From NCBI GenBank assembly GCA_934371505.1, contig CAKRNW010000003.1, forward strand, positions 1 through 45,244: 45,244 nucleotides of DNA, written 5' to 3'. Positions 23,326 through 29,733 of this stretch are shown in pieces. Source of the stretch: an uncultured Lachnospiraceae bacterium. Lineage in GTDB: Bacteria; Bacillota; Clostridia; Lachnospirales; Lachnospiraceae. The notes below the pieces were generated by a model, which saw only the letters and a program-made list of their open reading frames with translations, was not told the origin of the DNA and did not search any database. Made by a program: the position numbers and the translations under genes. Position 1 is the first letter of the stretch; each line of letters opens with the position of its first letter.

Positions 23326-24717
23326 TTACTCATAAATGAAATCATTCACTGTCACGGATTCTGCATCCAGTGCAATATAATCGTAGACATTCAATCCATA
23401 TTCCGTGTTGGACTTCACAATGGAATATTCATCATTCTGGTACAAAATCTGTATCTGTTTAAAGTCCGCATATCCTTTATTAATATTGTATACTCCTATG
23501 AGTCCGCCCCGTTTTGATACCGTATAGGTTTCCATAGAGTTTGGTTTTACAATGACATCTCCAATTCGAAGCTGGGAGTCGTCCAGATAATACTCATTAT
23601 CTGCATGTTCATAGATCGGTGTTTCTACAAATTCACTACTTTTGGACCCATCTTCATTATAGGTCTCCTTCATGACTCCGAAGGAACTGCTGTTTCCGCC
23701 CTGTACCACATAGTCTTCCGGTACAAGGAAGAATTCCTTCTGTACAATGGATGAATTTGGAATCTTTAAACCCTCTTCCTCCTCCGTAATCAGCTCAACA
23801 TCCAAAAAACGATCCGTACAAAAAGTCACCATAGAATTGTTAAATTTCAGGGAGACAAAGGTTTCCTCCGGATTTTCATCACAGACTCCCAACAGCTTCA
23901 CCTGCCCCCAGGACTCATATTGATTCTTCAGAAAGCGAACTTTTACATAACCCATTTCATTCAGTTCGGCTGCCATGTCATTGTCTACCCGAATCACTAC
24001 CTCCCAATCCTCGGATGTACATATCTTGTATACAGTTTCCCCTGTGGCAACTAATTCATTATTTAATAAAGATGTCTTTTTATAATTCCCGCTGTCAAAA
24101 TCGGCTGTGCGAATTTCCTCCGGAAGTTTATTTTCAAACCCATCCATAGAATACACTACAATACCTGTATTCTGAGCATAGCACAAGTTAACAGTCCCAT
24201 TGGCTCCCGATAAAGCCTCAATATTTCCTAACAACGCATTGTTGGCAAACTTCATTACCGTTCCCTGAAGCGTATACTTAAAGTCATAGGTGGAACTGAA
24301 ATTTCCACTGGAAAACCCATGGGCAAAATTCACCATATCTGCCTTTAGCTCTGCAAGATCGTTATCTGACAAAGCATTTTCCCCGGAAGCAGCCTCTCCC
24401 AGGTAATCCGCAATTCTTCCCGTCTCGTCAATGGAATAAACCAGATTGCCCACAGCAACCCGTTCCCCTTCCCTGGCATAATAATTTACATAGCCCGCCC
24501 GTGGTGTCTCCACAAGCTGTTCCGTTCTGAGCGCAATCCCCTGATAGGTAGAATTTACAGAGAGGGAACCTTTTTTCACTTCGTACCCCACTACCGGATC
24601 TGATTTCACATACATAACAACACAGATCACAAGATAAACAAAAATTGCAAGGAAAATAATCATTCCAATGTTGATATTGACAGGCTTGCGGTATTTTCTG
24701 ATATTATTTTTTGCCAA
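23326..24717 (-). CDS. HlyD-like periplasmic-adaptor-type membrane protein
   Basis: I take the TTG at 24717 (MAKNNIRKYRK) as start because GGAGG is seven bases upstream. The 463-aa product has a basic cytoplasmic N-terminus, one membrane helix (GMIIFLAIFVYLVICVVMYV, about residues 18-37) and a large outer part. YEVKKGSLSVNSTYQG and ARAGYV-like segments (PRAGYVNYYAREGERVAVGN) resemble the split barrel-sandwich of HlyD adaptors. No ABC or MFS transporter and no outer-membrane partner is adjacent. It sits instead with yggS and sepF, so a role at the division site or in the envelope is possible. The function is unknown. Confidence 0.7.
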   Translation of the reverse strand: MAKNNIRKYRKPVNINIGMIIFLAIFVYLVICVVMYVKSDPVVGYEVKKGSLSVNSTYQGIALRTEQLVETPRAGYVNYYAREGERVAVGNLVYSIDETGRIADYLGEAASGENALSDNDLAELKADMVNFAHGFSSGNFSSTYDFKYTLQGTVMKFANNALLGNIEALSGANGTVNLCYAQNTGIVVYSMDGFENKLPEEIRTADFDSGNYKKTSLLNNELVATGETVYKICTSEDWEVVIRVDNDMAAELNEMGYVKVRFLKNQYESWGQVKLLGVCDENPEETFVSLKFNNSMVTFCTDRFLDVELITEEEEGLKIPNSSIVQKEFFLVPEDYVVQGGNSSSFGVMKETYNEDGSKSSEFVETPIYEHADNEYYLDDSQLRIGDVIVKPNSMETYTVSKRGGLIGVYNINKGYADFKQIQILYQNDEYSIVKSNTEYGLNVYDYIALDAESVTVNDFIYE

Positions 24718-24742
24718 GGCTTTCCCTCCTTCCTTTTCCCTC

Positions 24743-24771
24743 AAAAAACCCTCGGAAACATCCGAGGGTTT
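24743..24771 (-). terminator. Terminator at the end of the mre-min-rodA cluster
   Basis: AACCCTCGGA/TCCGAGGGTT with an AACA loop and a six-T run on the minus strand lies 25 bp past the P-loop gene and 26 bp before the HlyD-like start. Confidence 0.88.
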
Positions 24772-24795
24772 CTTATTTATTCTATCGTTTTTATC

Positions 24796-25215
24796 TTAAA
24801 GAGCCATAATGACTTTTGCCTTTAAAGCATCCGAAAGTTCTGATTCATCAAGGGATACACTCAGAATAAAGTTTACATGGAATTTCTCACTGATTTCTTC
24901 CAGTTTCTCAATAACAGGAGCGATATCTCCCTCTTCCACACATGCAATTTTGAGAAAACTGTCTAAGTACATCTGTTCCAGATCATGATCCTGGGAAATA
25001 ATACCGCAGATAAAGCCCAAAAATTCCTGGCTGTTGGATATCAGATAATCCGGTACATTGATCAGTCTTACCTTATTATTCAGTTCATACATATGTTTTG
25101 TAGACTTATCCAGGTAAACAACGCTGCCTGAAACATTCTTAACCTGATCATTTACCTTATTCAATAACTCTTTGGTCTTTCCTTTACCCTTTTTTCCTAC
25201 GATTAATTGAACCAT
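24796..25215 (-). CDS. Small P-loop protein of unknown function
   Basis: The ATG at 25215 (MVQLIVGKKGKGKT) is preferred: AGGAGG lies ten bases upstream, and an ATG three codons earlier lies too close to it. This 139-aa protein opens with a Walker A-like GKKGKGKT at residues 7-14, then SGSVVYLDKSTKHMYEL and, near the end, VNFILSVSLDESEL, which could be a Walker B-like strand. It is too short for a full P-loop ATPase. Databases tend to label such proteins PilT-like, which I would not trust. It is the last gene of the cell-shape cluster. Confidence 0.75.
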   Translation of the reverse strand: MVQLIVGKKGKGKTKELLNKVNDQVKNVSGSVVYLDKSTKHMYELNNKVRLINVPDYLISNSQEFLGFICGIISQDHDLEQMYLDSFLKIACVEEGDIAPVIEKLEEISEKFHVNFILSVSLDESELSDALKAKVIMAL

Positions 25216-25281
25216 TGGACTCATCCTCCTAAATGTATTTTTACTATTTTAATTATAAGTGATATTACACAAAAAAACAAC

Positions 25282-26289
25282 TTATTTTTCGATTTGTCTG
25301 TTGATTTCGTCTAACAATTCATTCATTTGCAAATACATATTATCCGTAGAATCTGAATTCATAATGACAGAAATATAGGGATTACCTGCCGAATCTCTGG
25401 CAAGTAAAATCAGACAATGGCCTGCAGCCGCCGTTGTTCCGGTTTTGCCTCCAATCACTGTAATTTTCTCCGGTGCTGTTGCCAGATTGTCACGCATGTA
25501 ACGATTGGTATTATTGACCGTCAGTTCCTTGCTTTCTCCATTGGCCAGAGTATAGGTTGTGGTATAGGAAGGCATCTGTATGATCTCATTGAAAAGCTCA
25601 TATTTCATTGCCTCATTAAAAATCAGATACATATCATATCCGGTCACAAAATGACCTTCCTGGGTCAGTCCGTTTGGATTTAGAAAATGAGAACCGGTGG
25701 CACCAATTGCTGCCGCCTCCTCATTCATTAAGTTACAAAAACCATCAACGGAACCTGCCACACCCTCTGCAATCATAATTGCCACATCATTTGCAGAGTA
25801 GATCAGCAAAATATGTAATGCCTGGTTCAAAGTCATCTGGTCTCCCGGTTTGATACCGGATAACTGAGCCCCCGACTCCGTAATGATACAATTTTCCGAG
25901 GCTTTGAGTACCTGTTCCGTGGATCCGTATTTTAACGCTGTCAATGCCGTCATAATCTTGGTCAGGGATGCCGGATTCATGGTTGCATAGATATTTTTTG
26001 CATATAAAGTATCTGCATCCTTCAGATCGAAAAGTCCTGCAACGGAAGCCGTCTCCATATTTACCTGTCCGCTTGCTTCAATGTCCCCGTCTGCCACACA
26101 CAGATCCTGGGCAAAAAACTTCGCTTTTTCCGCAGATGAATTCACATTGACGCGATAGGAACTTACCCCGTAATCTGTATCATACTGCATATCATAACTT
26201 ACGGTTCCGCATCCGGTGAGTACCCCAGCCAAAATCAGTGCAGCAAGAACCCCCGCTATAATACGGCACTTCCTATTTGTACATTTCAC
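25282..26289 (-). CDS. dacF: D-alanyl-D-alanine carboxypeptidase (PBP5/DacF family) with lipobox
   Basis: This serine carboxypeptidase trims peptidoglycan pentapeptides. The three catalytic motifs are present: SxxK in NPASLTKIM, SxN in YSANDVA and KTG in GGKTGTTAAAG. The N-terminus has a basic region, a hydrophobic stretch and L-T-G-C, so the protein is predicted to be a lipoprotein. The C-terminus stops soon after the transpeptidase domain and lacks the long C-terminal domain and amphipathic helix of classical PBP5. The start is uncertain: a GTG at 26289 (12 bases after GAGGAG) or a TTG at 26298 (too close). It overlaps the end of mgsA. It lies with rodA, PBP2 and mreBCD. Confidence 0.9.
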   Translation of the reverse strand: MKCTNRKCRIIAGVLAALILAGVLTGCGTVSYDMQYDTDYGVSSYRVNVNSSAEKAKFFAQDLCVADGDIEASGQVNMETASVAGLFDLKDADTLYAKNIYATMNPASLTKIMTALTALKYGSTEQVLKASENCIITESGAQLSGIKPGDQMTLNQALHILLIYSANDVAIMIAEGVAGSVDGFCNLMNEEAAAIGATGSHFLNPNGLTQEGHFVTGYDMYLIFNEAMKYELFNEIIQMPSYTTTYTLANGESKELTVNNTNRYMRDNLATAPEKITVIGGKTGTTAAAGHCLILLARDSAGNPYISVIMNSDSTDNMYLQMNELLDEINRQIEK

Positions 26290-26668
26290 GCCACTCAATA
26301 TCTCCTCTGTCCAGTGATTTAATCAACAGTTCCGCTGTTGCCAGATTGGTGGCAAGAGGTATGTTGTGCATATCACAAAGACGCATGACATTGTTGATAT
26401 CCGGCTCGTGTGCCTTGGGTGCCAGAGGATCCCGCAGAAAAATTACCAGGTCAATCTGATTATGCTCAATCTGGGCACCAATCTGCTGTTCTCCCCCCAA
26501 GTGTCCCGCCAGGTACTTGTGTATATTTAAATTCGTCACTTCTTCAATTAATCTGCCAGTGGTTCCGGTTGCGTATAAGTCATTTTTGGACAAAATTCCC
26601 CTGTACGCAATACAGAAGTTCTGCATCAGTTTTTTCTTTGCATCATGCGCAATGAGTGCAATGTTCAT
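26273..26668 (-). CDS. mgsA: Methylglyoxal synthase, active-site Asp replaced by Glu
   Basis: This 131-aa protein converts dihydroxyacetone phosphate to methylglyoxal and phosphate, a bypass of lower glycolysis. Family motifs are present: ALIAHDAKK, LYATGTTGRLI, LRDPLAPKAHEPD (His87, Asp90) and IPLATNLATAE. The loop that is GGDQQ in E. coli and B. subtilis reads GGEQQ here, so the catalytic base (E. coli Asp71) is Glu60. The codon is an unambiguous GAA. Whether it is fully active is open. It lies between rodA (36 bp upstream) and dacF (overlapping). Confidence 0.93.
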   Translation of the reverse strand: MNIALIAHDAKKKLMQNFCIAYRGILSKNDLYATGTTGRLIEEVTNLNIHKYLAGHLGGEQQIGAQIEHNQIDLVIFLRDPLAPKAHEPDINNVMRLCDMHNIPLATNLATAELLIKSLDRGDIEWREMYK

Positions 26669-26704
26669 AAGAATTCCCTCTCTTGAATGTATTAATAGTA
26701 AAGA

Positions 26705-27844
26705 CTATCCTATCCGTTCCCCGTAATCTCCACGGTTAGCCCGCTTTGCCTGTAATCTGACATTCAGCACCAAACCTATTCCCATATAACAGGAAAGCAG
26801 GGAAGAAAGACCATAACTCACAAAAGGCAGTGGCAATCCTGTATTAGGCATAATTCCTGTTGCCACTCCAATATTGAAAAATCCCTGGAAGCCGATCATT
26901 GCTCCTACCCCACAACAAATAAGCACGCCTCCCAGATCTTTCGCCTTTCTGGCACACAGACAGCATTCCAATGCAATCAGAATAATCAATGCTATTACCG
27001 CACAGGCTCCTACAAAGCCCATTTCTTCTCCGATTACCGCAAAAATAAAGTCTGTCTGTGGCTCCGAAATAAAGTTTCCATTCTTTACAGAACTGATTAC
27101 ATTGGTATTGTAGCCTTTCCCGAGAAGCTGGCCGGAGCCGATCGCAATTTTGGAATTTGTCTGCTGATAGGCAATGGTGCTGGCATATTCTTCCGGATGA
27201 AGCCACCCTAAAATTCGTAACTGTTGATACTCCTCAATAATCTGCTGATCCGGTTGTAAGATCATATACAAAAGGACAAGTGCCGATGGTACCGCCACCA
27301 CAAATATTCCAAGTATGATCTTGTAACTCAGTCCTCCCATAAACAGCATGATGCAGAATACGACTGCAACCACAATGGTCGTAGACAAGTCCGGCTGACT
27401 GTAAATCAGGTAAAGAGGAGGTGCAGCCAGAATGATTGCAGCTGCCAAAAACTTGAACGTATTGATCTTATCTTTATATTTCATAATAAACGCTGCATAA
27501 AATAAAATCAATAAAATTTTCGCAAGTTCTGAGGGCTGAAATCGAATTCCTGCTAGAGACAGCCAGCGCTGGGCTCCTCCTCCAGTGCTGCCCATTCCTG
27601 TATTTACAAGGATGAGCAGCACCAGGTTGACCAGATAAAAAAGCCAGTAGAATTTTAATACGATGGAATAGTCAAACAATGCCAGAAACATCATGACCGA
27701 CACACCCATCAACAGTCCGTTGATCTGGGCTGACTGGACAGATACTTTGGCTGACCCGATGGCAAAAATGCCGATAATGGTCAGTGACACCACCAGCAAA
27801 ACTAACTTAAAATCAAAATCTCGGAGTCGGTAATTCTTAAACAT
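26705..27844 (-). CDS. rodA: Peptidoglycan glycosyltransferase RodA
   Basis: This 379-aa SEDS-family polymerase has ten predicted membrane helices. Diagnostic segments are GGAQRWLSLAGIRFQPSELAK, the large extracellular loop with catalytic-type Asp in SEPQTDFIFAVIGEE, and GIMPNTGLPLPFVSYGLSSLL. With PBP2 it forms the elongasome polymerase-transpeptidase pair, and PBP2 is encoded four genes upstream. It follows minE by 14 bp. Confidence 0.95.
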   Translation of the reverse strand: MFKNYRLRDFDFKLVLLVVSLTIIGIFAIGSAKVSVQSAQINGLLMGVSVMMFLALFDYSIVLKFYWLFYLVNLVLLILVNTGMGSTGGGAQRWLSLAGIRFQPSELAKILLILFYAAFIMKYKDKINTFKFLAAAIILAAPPLYLIYSQPDLSTTIVVAVVFCIMLFMGGLSYKIILGIFVVAVPSALVLLYMILQPDQQIIEEYQQLRILGWLHPEEYASTIAYQQTNSKIAIGSGQLLGKGYNTNVISSVKNGNFISEPQTDFIFAVIGEEMGFVGACAVIALIILIALECCLCARKAKDLGGVLICCGVGAMIGFQGFFNIGVATGIMPNTGLPLPFVSYGLSSLLSCYMGIGLVLNVRLQAKRANRGDYGERIG

Positions 27845-27858
27845 AATTTCCTCTTATC

Positions 27859-28125
27859 TCATTGGTGCAGATCAAGAATCGGAATATTGGCATACAAGGT
27901 CGGATTCTTAGCATTTCTGCCCTTGGTCCCGGTCTTTGTTATCTGAATTTCCATGCTTTGTGCATCAATTTTCATGTATTTGGAGATTACCTGTGCGATA
28001 TCGTGTTTGATCATCTCCATCATTTCCTCAGAACAATTGACACGGTCTGAAATCAGTAAGATTTTTAACCGGTCTTTTGCAATGTCCCGGGACTTCTTAC
28101 GTTGAAATAGTCTTTTAAACCCCAT
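27859..28125 (-). CDS. minE: Cell division topological factor MinE
   Basis: This 88-aa protein starts MGFKRLFQRKKS, the amphipathic membrane-targeting helix, at an ATG overlapping the end of minD by 11 bp and preceded by GGAGGTGCGCC. The MinD-contact region is DIAKDRLKILLISDRVNCSE, and a beta-rich dimerisation part follows to ANIPILDL. It drives MinCD oscillation, so this organism uses the MinE system rather than DivIVA/MinJ at this locus. Confidence 0.95.
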   Translation of the reverse strand: MGFKRLFQRKKSRDIAKDRLKILLISDRVNCSEEMMEMIKHDIAQVISKYMKIDAQSMEIQITKTGTKGRNAKNPTLYANIPILDLHQ

Positions 28126-28927
28126 GGCGCACCTCCTGCTTTTTCTGGAACATTCCTGAAACCCTTGTCCAGAAGGATATTCCCTTCTCAAACTCCAGAA
28201 CAGGTACTTCCTGCCCCGTGATACGCTCACAAATGTTCTGGTAAGCCTGTCCCGCCAAAGAGGCTCTTCCAACCAGAGGCTCTCCCTGGTTTGTACTGAT
28301 CACCACATTTTCATCATCCGGCACGATTCCCAACAAGGGAACGGAAAGGATTTCCACTACATCTGCACTGGACATCATTTCTCCCCGTTTGACCATGTCT
28401 GCCCGCAGCCGGTTAATCAACAGTTCAATTGTCTTAAAGTTATTGGCCTCCAGCAGGCCTATAATACGATCCGCATCACGAATGGCAGAAACCTCCGGTG
28501 TGGTAACCACAATCGCTCTGTCCGCACCGGCAATTGCATTTTGAAATCCCTGTTCAATTCCTGCAGGACAATCCAAAATAATGTAATCAAACTGTGTCCG
28601 GATCTGATCCAGCAGACGAATCATCTGTTCCGGCTTGACTGCGGATTTGTCTGCAGCCTGTGCAGACGGTAATAAGTACAGATTAGGATGTCGCTTGTCC
28701 CGGATCAAAGCCTGTTTTGCACGACATTTTCCCTGAATCACATCCACCAGATTATAAACGATCCGGTTTTCCAGTCCCATTACTACATCCAGATTTCTCA
28801 ACCCGATATCCGTATCAATGAGTGCAACCTTTTTCCCCATAGATGCCAGACCTGTTCCCACATTTGCAGAAGTGGTGGTCTTACCCACTCCGCCTTTTCC
28901 TGATGTGACGACAATCACTTCACACAT
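28115..28927 (-). CDS. minD: Septum site-determining ATPase MinD
   Basis: This 270-aa ParA-type ATPase has the deviant Walker A GKGGVGKTTTSAN (10-22), DTDIGLRNLD, a Walker B-like YIILDCPAGIEQ, and a basic amphipathic C-terminal helix (FWTRVSGMFQKKQEV) for membrane binding. It recruits MinC and is released by MinE. The ATG is 13 bases after GGGAGG, slightly long spacing. Confidence 0.97.
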   Translation of the reverse strand: MCEVIVVTSGKGGVGKTTTSANVGTGLASMGKKVALIDTDIGLRNLDVVMGLENRIVYNLVDVIQGKCRAKQALIRDKRHPNLYLLPSAQAADKSAVKPEQMIRLLDQIRTQFDYIILDCPAGIEQGFQNAIAGADRAIVVTTPEVSAIRDADRIIGLLEANNFKTIELLINRLRADMVKRGEMMSSADVVEILSVPLLGIVPDDENVVISTNQGEPLVGRASLAGQAYQNICERITGQEVPVLEFEKGISFWTRVSGMFQKKQEVRHGV

Positions 28928-29027
28928 GACTGCATAGTCCTCCCGTTACTTAGAGAATTGATTCTATTGTCGCCTGTCCTTCTTCAGTCCAGTATCTCAT
29001 CTGTATTTATTTCTCTGCTTATCTGTA

Positions 29028-29720
29028 TCATTCTGTAAATAGATTGCTTTGCACCGGCTCTACCTGGATTTTCTCCTGTGTCTTGTCCACAAACGCAATC
29101 ACCGGGCCTTTCCATTTCCGTCCCCATCCGCGTTTGCCCTTCATTTCCTTGTCGCTGACACGATAAGGTCCGATTTTCACACGGCTGGGAGCAAAATCCA
29201 GCGCCAGAACAAAAGCACGTTCTTCCATCTGCGCATCTGCTCCACAAAAGATTTCACCTCTGAGAGTCCCCATAACAAGCACACTCTTATCGGACACCAC
29301 GAAAGCTCCCTCTTCCACGTTTCCCAGAATGAGCAGATTCTGTGTCACCTGGATGGTCTGTCCCTCTAAGATATTTCCCCGATAAATCTGACACCTGTTC
29401 TGTTCCTCCGGCGTAGGAAATCTGCGTTTCATCTCTGCAAGTGCCTTCACATAGATTTTACTTTCTTCCTCATCCCTGCCAATGATGCACATGACCTTGA
29501 CCTGGGAATTGTTTTCGATCACATCAATGATCTGGATCTCCTGCTCCGTTTCAAGCTTACGCCCTTCCATGGAAAGTGCTATCTTCGCTTCTTTGAAGAA
29601 GTCTGCAGACTCTTTAAATTTGCTGCCGATTTCCTGGAGGAGCGTGTCAAACTCCTCTTCGGCGTCCAAAATCAGATTGATTCCCTGTGCGTAGCTTTTC
29701 AGGATTACCGCATGTTTCAT
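29028..29720 (-). CDS. minC: Septum site-determining protein MinC
   Basis: This 230-aa FtsZ inhibitor has an N-terminal domain (about residues 1-105) and a C-terminal beta-helix domain with YRGNILEGQTIQVTQNLLIL and GNVEEGAFVVSDKSVLVMGT, then LRGEIFCGADAQMEERAFVL. The C-terminal part binds MinD. It begins 13 bp after PBP2 and precedes minD by 100 bp; that gap holds no gene, only an AT-rich stretch and the minD ribosome site. Confidence 0.95.
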   Translation of the reverse strand: MKHAVILKSYAQGINLILDAEEEFDTLLQEIGSKFKESADFFKEAKIALSMEGRKLETEQEIQIIDVIENNSQVKVMCIIGRDEEESKIYVKALAEMKRRFPTPEEQNRCQIYRGNILEGQTIQVTQNLLILGNVEEGAFVVSDKSVLVMGTLRGEIFCGADAQMEERAFVLALDFAPSRVKIGPYRVSDKEMKGKRGWGRKWKGPVIAFVDKTQEKIQVEPVQSNLFTE

Positions 29721-29733
29721 ACTATGTACTCCT

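Noticed and set aside
23326..24717. Reading the HlyD-like gene as part of a secretion or efflux system
   Set aside because: No ABC, MFS or RND partner occurs in the neighbourhood; only fold-level similarity supports the name.
28126..28272. N-terminal extension of MinE to 28272
   Set aside because: It lies entirely within minD in another frame; the GGAGGTGCGCC site and the conserved MGFKRLF start place MinE at 28125.
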